Source: Deltaproteobacteria bacterium (lineage in GTDB: Bacteria; Desulfobacterota; BSN033; UBA1163). From it: a stretch of DNA of 38,504 nucleotides. A program made the translations under genes and the position numbers. The notes beneath the pieces are model-generated. The model worked only from the letters and a program-made list of their open reading frames with translations, was not told where the DNA came from and ran no database searches. Positions within the stretch are counted from its first letter, which is position 1; each line of letters starts with the position of its first letter. Of the stretch, positions 17,643 through 25,453 are shown one piece after another. Location: NCBI GenBank assembly GCA_016875195.1, contig VGRY01000039.1:1-38504 (forward strand), read 5' to 3'.

Positions 17643-18641
17643 ATTAGGGGTATTTACTTGACTCAACCTACCCCAACCTGTAGTATTGGCGGTGATGATC
17701 GAAGATTATCCCCGCACGCTTCTGGAACTGGAACGACGGTTCACCAGCGAAGAGGCCTGTCGGCAGTACTTGTTTGCTCTGCGCTGGGTCGAAGGTTTTG
17801 TCTGCCCCCGCTGTGGTGGCAAGACTGCTTGGCCGATGAGTCGGGGGCTGTGGCTCTGTGCGGACTGCCGCCATCAAACGTCGGTAACTGCCGGGACGGT
17901 TTTCCAGGACAGTCATCTGCCTCTGACCACTTGGTTTCGGGCCATGTGGTACGTCACCAGCCAGAAGAATGGAGTCAGTGCATTGGGATTGCAGAGAGCG
18001 TTGGGGCTGCGCAGTTACAAGACCGCATGGGCCATGTTGCACAAGTTGAGGCGAGCCATGGTGCGGCCAGGCCGGGACCGACTGCACGGTACAGTGGAGG
18101 TGGACGAGACTTACTGGGGCAGCGAGGAACAGGGCGTGGTCGGCCGGCTGACATACGAGAAGGCATTGATCGTTGTGGCAGCAGAGGAAGATGGTGGAGG
18201 CATTGGCCGCATCCGGTTGCGTCGTATTCCCGACCTGAGTCAGGCCAGCCTCCATGGCTTCATTGCTCAGGCCATCGAGCCGGGCAGCACCGTTCGGACC
18301 GATGGCTTGAACGCTTACCTTGGGTTGGAGGGCTATACCCACGATCGGCGTATCCAACGCCGTCAGCTTCAAGGCGAACACCTGCTTCCCCGGGTGCACC
18401 GGGTAGTCTCGTTGTTGAAACGTTGGTTGCTGGGCACCCATCAGGGTGCCATTGGCCAAGAGCATCTCGACTACTACCTCGACGAGTTCACTTTCAGGTT
18501 CAACCGCCGCAAATCGACCTCCCGTGGAAAGCTCTTTTACCGTTTGGTCCAGCAGGCGGTACAGGTGGAACCGGTTACTTTCGCTTCGATGATCAGACCA
18601 CAATCCCTAGGGGTAGGTTGAGTCAAGTAAATACCCCTAAT
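17643..18641 (+). mobile_element. IS1595-family insertion sequence
   Basis: A roughly 1-kb insertion sequence has perfect 28-base terminal inverted repeats, GGGGTATTTACTTGAC... at 17647-17674 and its complement at 18610-18637. The match extends four more bases outward on each side to 17643 and 18641. It holds one transposase gene and is visibly richer in G+C than its surroundings. A likely partial target duplication, GACATT, is seen at 17640-17645 and 18643-18648. The exact boundary remains ambiguous because the duplication is not the clean 8 bases expected. It interrupts the recombinase gene. Confidence 0.88.
17695..18621 (+). CDS. IS1595-family transposase
   Basis: This protein of about 308 residues has an N-terminal zinc ribbon (CPRCGG near residue 38 and CADC about 15 residues later) and an ISXO2-like catalytic domain. 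The acidic residues are visible in VEVDETYWG and VRTDGLNAY. The C-terminal block LDYYLDEFTFRFNRRKS is diagnostic of the family. The ATG at 17695 fits the family N-terminus (IEDYPRTLLEL); a TTG nine bases earlier is possible. The stop lies inside the right inverted repeat, leaving a tight and intact element. G+C-rich codon use sets it apart from neighbouring genes and suggests recent arrival. Confidence 0.93.
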   Translation: MIEDYPRTLLELERRFTSEEACRQYLFALRWVEGFVCPRCGGKTAWPMSRGLWLCADCRHQTSVTAGTVFQDSHLPLTTWFRAMWYVTSQKNGVSALGLQRALGLRSYKTAWAMLHKLRRAMVRPGRDRLHGTVEVDETYWGSEEQGVVGRLTYEKALIVVAAEEDGGGIGRIRLRRIPDLSQASLHGFIAQAIEPGSTVRTDGLNAYLGLEGYTHDRRIQRRQLQGEHLLPRVHRVVSLLKRWLLGTHQGAIGQEHLDYYLDEFTFRFNRRKSTSRGKLFYRLVQQAVQVEPVTFASMIRPQSLGVG

Positions 18642-18664
18642 AGACATTGAACCGAGATCCCCAT
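18642..18664 (-). pseudogene. Detached 5' end of the integrase gene
   Basis: On the minus strand, AAGGAGG and then ATG at 18664 open a frame, MGISVQC, that runs into the insertion sequence. On the far side of the insertion the integrase frame resumes with CPKCEHW. Removing the insertion and one target copy joins them as MGISVQCPKCEHW, making a CxxC zinc knuckle and a protein of about 411 residues. The ATG lies two bases after the stop of the zinc-finger gene, so the two were an operon. Confidence 0.75.
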
Positions 18665-18666
18665 GA

Positions 18667-19215
18667 TTATTCCTCCTTTCCCTTTCTTCTCTTTTTGCTT
18701 TTACCGTGTCGTGCTTCTTTTCTCCTGCCCCTGGACCACCAGCGATCTGTACAGCTTTTTGAACACCTCTCTTTTCTCTTATTTCGGGAATAGTCTGAAA
18801 ACCAATTTCCACACTGGGGGCATCGCTTTATACGTTCCCAATTATCTCCATCGAAATATTTAGCTATTATTCGAAAAACCTCCCCTACTTCCCACTTGAA
18901 AAAACGAGAATGGGGTTCATGCTTCTCCAAATAATCAGCAGTCATTTTGATTCTTTCTAAAAGATTCCCTACCATTACTATTGGGGGCATTGGATATTTT
19001 ATTCCTAAATCATTGAATAAGCATGCTGTAGAAACTAACTTCTTCTTTTTTTCTGCCCGTGTGGGAGCAGATGCCACAAGAGAAATTGCTGCCTCTAATT
19101 TGTCTAAGTCGGTATTACTTCCCTTTCCTTTGGATAGCTCGTCTAAAGTGAAGACCAGTTCCCTTAATGTTGCCCGTACAATTCGTTTATTAATATTTTT
19201 GCTGGAAGCCATCAT
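18667..19215 (-). CDS. CGNR-like zinc-finger protein
   Basis: This 182-residue protein has a C-terminal metal site, CPQCGNWFSDYSRNKRKERC then SKSC, followed by a very basic tail rich in Arg and Lys. The pattern CxxCxxxFxDxSRxxxRxxCSxxC resembles the CGNR zinc finger found in small DNA-binding regulators. The N-terminal 110 residues are helical and unfamiliar. The ATG at 19215 has AGGGA a few bases before it. It sat directly ahead of the intact integrase gene (two-base gap), so it may regulate or assist recombination. The function is inferred from context. Confidence 0.7.
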   Translation of the reverse strand: MMASSKNINKRIVRATLRELVFTLDELSKGKGSNTDLDKLEAAISLVASAPTRAEKKKKLVSTACLFNDLGIKYPMPPIVMVGNLLERIKMTADYLEKHEPHSRFFKWEVGEVFRIIAKYFDGDNWERIKRCPQCGNWFSDYSRNKRKERCSKSCTDRWWSRGRRKEARHGKSKKRRKGKEE

Positions 19216-19350
19216 CAAAATCCCTGTCTATCCTGATAATTAGATATGATTATTAGATGCGTACAAGTTTATATTAATTGACTTCGTTCGTATTTTATGA
19301 TATGTATTTTTAAAAGTCAAGAGGAATTTTTAGGAAGGGAGATTGAGGTT

Positions 19351-19536
19351 ATGGAACCGTTAAAAAGCGTCAAGCAGGCAGCAGAGCAGTTAGGCATAAG
19401 CCCGCATACAATTCGGGCATGGGTAGCACAGCGGCGGATTCCCCATGTCCGGCTATCGAGGCGGGTTCTCTTCCGGGAAAGGGACCTTGCCAATTTCGTC
19501 AATAAGAACTTGGTTGAGGAGCGGGAGTGGGTGTAG
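19351..19536 (+). CDS. Excisionase-like helix-turn-helix protein
   Basis: This 61-residue protein is one winged-helix/MerR-like DNA-binding unit: VKQAAEQLGISPHTIRAWVAQRRIPHVRLSRRVLF. This is the HTH_17/excisionase pattern in which the RIP turn leads to the wing. An earlier start at 19297 would add 18 residues without family match. It is divergent from the zinc-finger/integrase unit and begins the rightward replication operon. It could be both the directionality factor and the regulator of the divergent promoters. Confidence 0.82.
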   Translation: MEPLKSVKQAAEQLGISPHTIRAWVAQRRIPHVRLSRRVLFRERDLANFVNKNLVEEREWV

Positions 19537-19826
19537 CCGTGGAGATCCGTGTAAAAGAGATTAGGCTGCTACAGGGCCACAAATCAACGCGGGCCTTTGT
19601 TGACTTGGAGATCGGCGGGATCACCGTCCGAGACTTCCGGGTTTGTCAAACTAACGGCAAACCCTCCGTGAGAAATCCTTTCACTTCCTATAAGGATCGT
19701 GAAGGAATATTAGGGTTCAAAGAGATCATTTCATTTCCGGTGACGGTGCAGACAGAAATCAATGCACGCATTCTCAACGACTACTTTCACCGGGTGAAGG
19801 AGAGCCGGAATGTCAAACACTCATGA
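19527..19826 (+). CDS. SpoVG-like protein
   Basis: This 99-residue protein resembles the SpoVG family of small RNA/DNA-binding regulators. The N-terminal strand EIRVKEIRLL, the FVDLEIGGITVRDFRVCQ block and the closing ISFPVTVQTEINARILNDYF match the family layout. It starts with GTG inside the end of the excisionase-like gene (10-base overlap) and itself overlaps the next gene by 17 bases. The whole set is therefore coupled. SpoVG homologues occur in mobile elements, where their role is not clear. Confidence 0.72.
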   Translation: MGVAVEIRVKEIRLLQGHKSTRAFVDLEIGGITVRDFRVCQTNGKPSVRNPFTSYKDREGILGFKEIISFPVTVQTEINARILNDYFHRVKESRNVKHS

Positions 19827-22131
19827 ACACTCAATATCCCTCCACCCAGACCATTTAAGCCATATTAGAAAATCAGGACTAACTGACAAGACCATCATAG
19901 AAAATGGGATTTATTCTGTTGTACCAGGTGACATCAATAGAGTGATGGGCGCCAATTTTCCGTCCGTCGAGTCAGTAATGGCAATACCCTTTCACCATGC
20001 CAATGGGTTTGAGCGGTATCGCCTCTTTCCGAACTCGGAGAAACATCCACGCTATTACCAAAAGAAGAATTCGGGGAACCACCTCTACTTTCCCACTGGA
20101 ATCGACTCTTTTTTAAAAGAATCATCCATCGACTTATTCGTTGTCGAAGGAGAACTTAAATCATTAAAAGGTTTTCAAGAAGGTTTACCATGTATTGGGT
20201 TAACCGGCCTTTGGAACTGGAGCGATGGGAGCGAGGACAAGAACCTTATTTCGGACTTCTATTTGATTGAATGGAAGAATAGGATTGTTTACCTCATTCC
20301 TGATAATGATTGGCAAGACTCTAATCGGCACGGATATAAGAAGAACCTTTGGCAGGCTGTCTATGAGTTGGCCTACCGTCTAATTGATCAAGGAGCGAAG
20401 GTTTACGTTGTCGAGCTTCCACAAGGGCCTTTAAAAGGCCTTGACGATTACCTCAGCCACCATAGCCTTGATGAGTTTAAGGCACTACCGAAAAAAGAAA
20501 TTAAGCGGAAGAATAAGGGGAAGAGCAAACCTACACAGGCCGAGACCATATTATCTCTATCGGCCTCCTTGAATCTTTTTCATGATAACAACAAAGAGCC
20601 TTTTTGCTTCCTTGAGGGGGAGGCTGTACCGTTACGTTCAAGGAAAATCAAGCAGTGGCTATCGAGGCTGTATTACGAATCAGAAGGTAAAGGATTAAAT
20701 TCTGACTCGTTGAATCAGGCCTTGACTGTTCTTGAGGCAAAGGCTGTATTCGACGGGCCGGAAAATGAACTGTGGAACCGCATAGCGAAAGTCGAAAAAT
20801 CGTTTTGGTACGATTTAGGTCATGGGAAGGCTGTAAGAATTAATTCCGAAGGGTGGAAAATAATTGATGCACCAATACTATTCAGAAGATACACACATCA
20901 ACAATTACAGGTTGAACCTGTCATTGGAGGCAATCCAGAAGAGATTTTCAATTTTATAAATGTCTCAGGCTCCAATCGATTGCTGGTCTTAGTTTACATC
21001 ATCTCCTGTTTTGTCCCCGACATACCTCATCCTATATTTCATCCCCATGGGCCGCAGGGAAGCGGAAAGACCTGTCTCTGCACCGCTATCAAGAAATTGA
21101 CTGACCCGTCGTCCGTTGAGGCAATTATCACACCCCGGGATGTTACCCAGTTGGTGCAGATGATAGCCCACCACCATGTTTGTTTGTTCGATAACCTGTC
21201 TTCTCTGCCGAGTTGGATGTCAGATGTTCTGGCCCAGGCCTGCACAGGCGGAGGGTTTTCGAAACGGCAACTCTTCACGGACGATGATGACGTAATCTAT
21301 AGAGTGAAACGCTGTATCGGTCTGAACGGCATTAATCTTCTGGTGTCCAAACCGGACCTGATGGATAGAACGATCCTTCTACCTCTTGAACGGATCGATC
21401 CCACCCGTAGGGTTGAAGAAGCTGACTTATGGAGGAGGTTCGAAGAATGCAGACCGAGGATTTTAGGTGGCATTTTAGACGTCTTATCGAAGGCAATGGG
21501 CATCTATCAGGAAGTCAGGCTACCCTTTTTGTATCGGATGGCAGATTTCACCCGATGGGGATACGCAATAGCCGAGGCCCTCAACAGAGGAGGTGGCGAC
21601 AAGTTCTTAAAAGAATATCAGGGAAATATCGAATGCCAAAACGAAGAGGTGGTTCAAGGGAATACCTTGGCCCAAAGTGTACTTTCATTCATGGCTGACA
21701 AGACGGATTGGGACGGGTTGATAAAAGATGCATTCCAATCTTTGCAAAACATCGCTAACCCTGGAAGGGAGGACGGGACATTCCCTAAGAATGAGAGGTC
21801 CTTGCGCAAGCATCTGGAGCGGATCAAGACAACCCTCATGGAATTTGGGGTAAATTTCTCTATCGGGCAGAGGACGGAAAAGGGCGTCCCTATCCACTTC
21901 CAAAAAGATAGAAGTTTTCGTTCAGATGCTACATTTGCTACATCCCAATCGAAATCACTGGACAATACGGATGTAGAAAAAAGGGGTGAGAGTTTTGCTA
22001 CAGGATTAAGTACATCCTTCAAGCAGTCGGAGTCCAACACAAATGTAGAGAATGTAGCAAATGTAGTAAATTTTCAATATTTACAGAAGGCACCCAATGA
22101 CGTCATAAATCTCTTGAAGGGGGAAGTATGA
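19810..22131 (+). CDS. TOPRIM/DUF3854-like primase fused to AAA ATPase (replication protein)
   Basis: This 773-residue protein has two parts. Residues about 10-215 resemble the DUF3854/TOPRIM primase-associated domain, with the acidic sites VVEGELKSLKG (Glu113) and IPDNDW (Asp165, Asp167). Residues about 370-610 are a P-loop ATPase with Walker A GPQGSGKT (414-421), Walker B-like VCLFDNLSSLP, and a conserved TGGGFSKRQLFTDDDDV segment and RMADFTRWG. The tail is low-complexity and rich in Ser and Asn. AAGGAG is seven bases before the ATG. The protein probably primes and unwinds DNA for autonomous copying of the element. Confidence 0.82.
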   Translation: MSNTHEHSISLHPDHLSHIRKSGLTDKTIIENGIYSVVPGDINRVMGANFPSVESVMAIPFHHANGFERYRLFPNSEKHPRYYQKKNSGNHLYFPTGIDSFLKESSIDLFVVEGELKSLKGFQEGLPCIGLTGLWNWSDGSEDKNLISDFYLIEWKNRIVYLIPDNDWQDSNRHGYKKNLWQAVYELAYRLIDQGAKVYVVELPQGPLKGLDDYLSHHSLDEFKALPKKEIKRKNKGKSKPTQAETILSLSASLNLFHDNNKEPFCFLEGEAVPLRSRKIKQWLSRLYYESEGKGLNSDSLNQALTVLEAKAVFDGPENELWNRIAKVEKSFWYDLGHGKAVRINSEGWKIIDAPILFRRYTHQQLQVEPVIGGNPEEIFNFINVSGSNRLLVLVYIISCFVPDIPHPIFHPHGPQGSGKTCLCTAIKKLTDPSSVEAIITPRDVTQLVQMIAHHHVCLFDNLSSLPSWMSDVLAQACTGGGFSKRQLFTDDDDVIYRVKRCIGLNGINLLVSKPDLMDRTILLPLERIDPTRRVEEADLWRRFEECRPRILGGILDVLSKAMGIYQEVRLPFLYRMADFTRWGYAIAEALNRGGGDKFLKEYQGNIECQNEEVVQGNTLAQSVLSFMADKTDWDGLIKDAFQSLQNIANPGREDGTFPKNERSLRKHLERIKTTLMEFGVNFSIGQRTEKGVPIHFQKDRSFRSDATFATSQSKSLDNTDVEKRGESFATGLSTSFKQSESNTNVENVANVVNFQYLQKAPNDVINLLKGEV

Positions 22132-22538
22132 CTCCCTGGATGGATGCCATAGATAGGCTCCGGTTGCTACGATACTCAATCAATCTTGACGGTGAAAAGA
22201 TACGATATTTCTACCAAGGCAAGGGTGATCCATCGGTTGAAGAAATAATCCCTCTCCTTGAAGTCCTGAAAGCCCACAAGGCGGACGTTCTAAGAGACCC
22301 TTGTTTCCTCATCGAGCAAACCCTGCATGAGATCAACCGGATCTATCCTGAAGTCAGGGGCAAGGTAAAAAATACCCCACGATGGCAAACCCTCTCCAAG
22401 CTAGAGCAGGAAATCAATAGATTGGCCCTAGAAGGTGATTTAGTAGGGTTAGAGAGGGCTTTGAAGGCGTACAAAGAGGCTGCCTTGACCGTAGAGAGCA
22501 AAGGAAGCCAGGGCTATTTTGAGCGGAGAGAAGGTTGA
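22128..22538 (+). CDS. TubC_N-like docking-domain protein
   Basis: This 136-residue protein is coupled to the primase-helicase by an ATGA overlap. Its first 60 residues (DRLRLLRYSINLDGEKIRYF, then EEIIPLLEVLKAHKADVLRD) resemble the TubC N-terminal docking fold found at the ends of replication and biosynthetic proteins. The remainder is helical. The tight coupling suggests a partner of the replication protein. The domain call is from pattern only. Confidence 0.6.
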   Translation: MTPWMDAIDRLRLLRYSINLDGEKIRYFYQGKGDPSVEEIIPLLEVLKAHKADVLRDPCFLIEQTLHEINRIYPEVRGKVKNTPRWQTLSKLEQEINRLALEGDLVGLERALKAYKEAALTVESKGSQGYFERREG

Positions 22539-22662
22539 TTATGAAAAAAATCAGTAGTTGCGAGTACGATTGCTCGCCGGGAGTATAATGGGCGCCACCG
22601 CCAATCCCCTCCCCCCGTGTGGGTGGTGATCGAAAAAATAAATTTAAAAGGAGTGATGGAAG

Positions 22663-23007
22663 ATGCCGAAAGGTGGAGCAAGGCCAGGAGCAGGCAGAAA
22701 GTCGTATAATCTCAGCGAGAAAGAAAAAAGAAGCCTCTTATCAGCTGCCAGGAGGAAGCAGAGGGAGACAGGGAAAAGAATAGCAGACATCTTACTTGAA
22801 ATGATCTATGACCCGCAACCCGACCCCAAGGCTAAGCAGATTAAATTAACTGCCATCAGGGTGTATTACGACGTGATTACGGTCAAAGAAGGCTTTAAAA
22901 CGGTTGAAAAACATAATTATGCCCCCGCAATCGGACTCCCGCCCATAAAAGAACGGCCCAAGGAAATTGATTTTTTTATTCCTGTAGAATCCAAGAAGCT
23001 GAGTTGA
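22663..23007 (+). CDS. Small terminase-like / GARPGAGRK-motif protein
   Basis: This 114-residue protein opens with MPKGGARPGAGRK, the basic motif common at the N-terminus of phage small terminase subunits and similar DNA-binding proteins. A helical segment and a proline-rich end follow. AAGGAG precedes the ATG. A C-rich stretch between 22590 and 22630, flanked by CACC and GGTG, lies just upstream. No large terminase gene follows, so packaging by a helper is possible but unsupported. Confidence 0.6.
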   Translation: MPKGGARPGAGRKSYNLSEKEKRSLLSAARRKQRETGKRIADILLEMIYDPQPDPKAKQIKLTAIRVYYDVITVKEGFKTVEKHNYAPAIGLPPIKERPKEIDFFIPVESKKLS

Positions 23008-23086
23008 GGCCGTTGCATCAGAGAGCTAAATGGTAGAAAACTTAACCTGAAGTGTCCTGAAGAGATAAGAATCAAAGTTTAAGTTG

Positions 23087-23222
23087 TTGACTTATTGAAT
23101 TGTATTTTATAGGATGGAACCATTATTGAGTCTTCTAATTGATAACCTGTAACCCACTAAAGAGGGATATGGGTCTAGAACGAATAAAACCTCATTTCTC
23201 AAAAAGTAATGGGGTTTTCCTT
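23087..23222 (+). ncRNA. Candidate small RNA, copy 1
   Basis: A promoter-like pair TTGACT (23087-23092) and TAGGAT (23110-23115) is spaced 17 bases. About 100 bases on, an 11-pair stem AAAACCTCATT (23186-23196) / AATGGGGTTTT (23208-23218) with an 11-base loop ends in Ts. A smaller hairpin, ACCCA/TGGGT (23152-23174), lies before it. The same layout occurs at 24595-24726. No reading frame is seen. It occupies most of the 388-base gap before the protease gene. Confidence 0.5.
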
Positions 23223-23410
23223 TATAGGTATGATTTCATGACGAAACAGCGCTGTGTTTTGGTAATGACATTATTTCTTTTCGGTTCGGTTCATACATTT
23301 AAGAGGAAAAAGTAAGGCATGGTAGGATTAGTTTTAGACATGGAGTAGAGTTTGCTTGAGAGGAAAACAGCTCATGTTCCTGCCTGCGTCAAGAAGTGAG
23401 GGAAAATGAA

Positions 23411-24316
23411 ATGAAAAAATGGATAGGTTTCTTACTATTGCTTACTTTATTAAGTTGTGCTTATCAGGAACGGAATTGGTATAAACCGAACATGACGGAA
23501 GTTGAACTAAAAAGGGATTCTTATCAATGTGAGAAGGAGACGATTAACACGGGTTATTCTTGGGTAAGGTCGGATGCTTTTTATAGAAGATGTATGGAGG
23601 GCAAGGGGTATAAGGTCGTAAAAAACAAAACGGAATATCCCGGACAACCGAATCAGTTACCTGATAAGCCATCAATCGGAAAGGGAACCAGTTTGGGGAC
23701 TTGCTGGCCCATTACATTGGGATATGTTGTAACTAGCCAGCACATCGTCGAAGGACGTGAAAAAATAACTTTAATTCGCCCAGATGGTAAGACAATTTTA
23801 GCTACTGTCTTTGTGGGCGATAAAGTAAATGATATTGCCTTACTGAAAGTAGCCAATCCAAACGAGCTGCCTTCTGCTTTGCCAATAGCTGTTTCTAAAC
23901 CCGGGATAGGGGCTAAAGTCTTTACAATAGGCTATCCCCACCCTGATATTTTAGGAACCAAACCAAAAGTGACAGATGGATTAATAAGTTCAGTGAGTGG
24001 ATTTCAGGATGACCCTCGAACATATCAAATTACTGTACCATTACAAGCTGGAAACAGTGGAGGCCCATTGATTAATTTAAATGGGGAAGTGGTGGGCATA
24101 GTTACATCTAAAATTGATGCAGTTAAAGTTTTCAGATGGACTGGGGATTTACCCCAAAATGTGAATTATGCAGTAAAAATTTCCTATCTTAAAGCCCTGA
24201 TTGATTCAGTGCAGCCACTGAATTACTCTATAAATGAGTTGCCAAAGGAGGCTGGTGATTTAGAAAAGTTGTCAAAACGTCTACAGGACTCTATGATGAT
24301 TGTATTAGCCGAATAG
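23411..24316 (+). CDS. Lipoprotein with trypsin-like serine protease domain
   Basis: This 301-residue protein has a lipoprotein signal, hydrophobic core then LLSC with Cys16 as the lipidated residue. A short Cys-containing spacer follows (Cys40, Cys61). The rest is an HtrA/trypsin-like domain. The triad is visible: His111 (VVTSQHIVEG), Asp141 (VNDIALLKV) and Ser216 (LQAGNSGGPLIN). There is no PDZ domain. The ATG at 23411 has TGAGGG eight bases before it; a GTG five codons earlier is less likely. It is cargo of the integrative element and should sit at a membrane facing the periplasm. Confidence 0.85.
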   Translation: MKKWIGFLLLLTLLSCAYQERNWYKPNMTEVELKRDSYQCEKETINTGYSWVRSDAFYRRCMEGKGYKVVKNKTEYPGQPNQLPDKPSIGKGTSLGTCWPITLGYVVTSQHIVEGREKITLIRPDGKTILATVFVGDKVNDIALLKVANPNELPSALPIAVSKPGIGAKVFTIGYPHPDILGTKPKVTDGLISSVSGFQDDPRTYQITVPLQAGNSGGPLINLNGEVVGIVTSKIDAVKVFRWTGDLPQNVNYAVKISYLKALIDSVQPLNYSINELPKEAGDLEKLSKRLQDSMMIVLAE

Positions 24317-24594
24317 AATTAGATTTGCAAATTCAGGATGAAGTGTAGGAAGTAAACCTTGTATTAATTAGAGGAGAGTAAAAGTGGGAGCAAGAATAAC
24401 CTACCTCTCTGTTTGCAAAGATTCCAGTGCGGAACCTCTCATTTTTCTTGCCTTTATGGCTCCAACATTTGGTGAAGGCTACAAGAAACATAATCTTGAC
24501 ACTACCCTTCAACTCAAATACTGCACACGTACACGTATGTACGTATGGAGTCTTGCCTTACCACATTTTTTAGAAGGGTAGCTAAGGTGTTTTA

Positions 24595-24726
24595 TTGACT
24601 TCTTTGAGCATCTCTGATAGTTTCTTACCCAGGCTGAAGCTCTCTCTGGTATTAACTTCTAACCCATTGGGGGGATTATGGGTTGAGAAAATTAAACCCC
24701 ATTTCTGCAAAAGGAATGGGATTTTT
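24595..24726 (+). ncRNA. Candidate small RNA, copy 2
   Basis: TTGACT (24595-24600) and TAGTTT (24618-24623) are 17 bases apart. A hairpin AACCCAT/ATGGGTT (24661-24684) follows. Then comes a stem AAACCCCATT (24694-24703) / AATGGGATTT (24715-24724) with an 11-base loop and a T-run. The hairpins align with copy 1 base for base over most of their length. It sits before the second lipoprotein gene. The remainder of 24317-24822 shows no convincing gene. Confidence 0.5.
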
Positions 24727-24822
24727 TAAATCGGGAAGTGGTAATACTCTAAACAGAGTAAATAGGGTTTTCATTATGAAGCAATTACGATAGCGAACCT
24801 CAAAAGGGAAAGGGGGAGTGGA

Positions 24823-25173
24823 ATGAAAAAAATATTTATTCTATCAATTCTGATGATATGGATTCTATTTGGTTGTGCAATGGCCAGGCATAAACAACAA
24901 ATTTGTGATGGACTTCTTACAACTGGATTGAATCGAAACGCCTTCTTGGATGTGTGGGGAACGCCTAATCGTACCTATACAATATCAAGTGATGAATTTC
25001 TAAGTGCTGGTTGGAATGTCAAAGGTGGATCAGTATTCAGTGGCAAGAAATCTCTTGATGTATGGGAATATTCACAGGTACCTATTAAGTTAGTCTTCAA
25101 TGACATTGTCCTTGTAGGCTGGCAAACAGATAAGACAGTTGAAGAGCTAAAGATGAAAGGAAATTGTAAATGA
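24823..25173 (+). CDS. Small lipoprotein of the mobile element
   Basis: This 116-residue protein has a lipoprotein signal peptide ending in LFGC (Cys18). The mature part contains VWGTPNRTYTI, which recalls small outer-membrane lipoproteins of the SmpA/OmlA type, and a second VW.YSQVPIKLVF strand region. GGGGGAG precedes the ATG. The family is not firmly recognised. It is the last gene before the right attachment site and is cargo rather than part of the recombination machinery. Confidence 0.7.
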   Translation: MKKIFILSILMIWILFGCAMARHKQQICDGLLTTGLNRNAFLDVWGTPNRTYTISSDEFLSAGWNVKGGSVFSGKKSLDVWEYSQVPIKLVFNDIVLVGWQTDKTVEELKMKGNCK

Positions 25174-25282
25174 AAGGAGATGAAACAGGATCAATTAAAA
25201 GGGATAATTCCGGTGTCCCAATAGTGACTATTCGGAAACTAAAACAGGTGTCCATATAGGTGTCTAAAGAGTGGATAAGAAT

Positions 25283-25299
25283 TGACTAAAAAATGACTA
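25283..25299 (+). promoter_or_regulatory. Possible integrase arm-type site, right end
   Basis: TGACTAAAAAATGACTA matches the left-end site at 16390-16406 in 16 of 17 bases and in the same orientation. A further TGACTA lies in a small palindrome near 25222-25234. The stretch 25174-25453 contains no gene. Confidence 0.4.
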
Positions 25300-25453
25300 T
25301 AATCCGTCAGGAATCATGCGAAACGGTAAGAATCAATACGAAGGGGAAGAGATAGCATTTTCTCAGGAAAGCCCTTTAACATCCGAGTCTTAATCACTGT
25401 ATGTGAATTCATGTGAATTAGTGGGAAAACCCTCAAAACCGCTGCCATAGGCA

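Noticed and set aside
17637..18650. Long frames overlapping the transposase on both strands
   Set aside because: They are shadows of the G+C-rich transposase gene and lack any family match.
24384..24581. 65-codon frame with GTG start after GGAGAG
   Set aside because: No recognisable sequence, mixed composition, and it overlaps the approach to a promoter-like element; chance is as likely as a gene.
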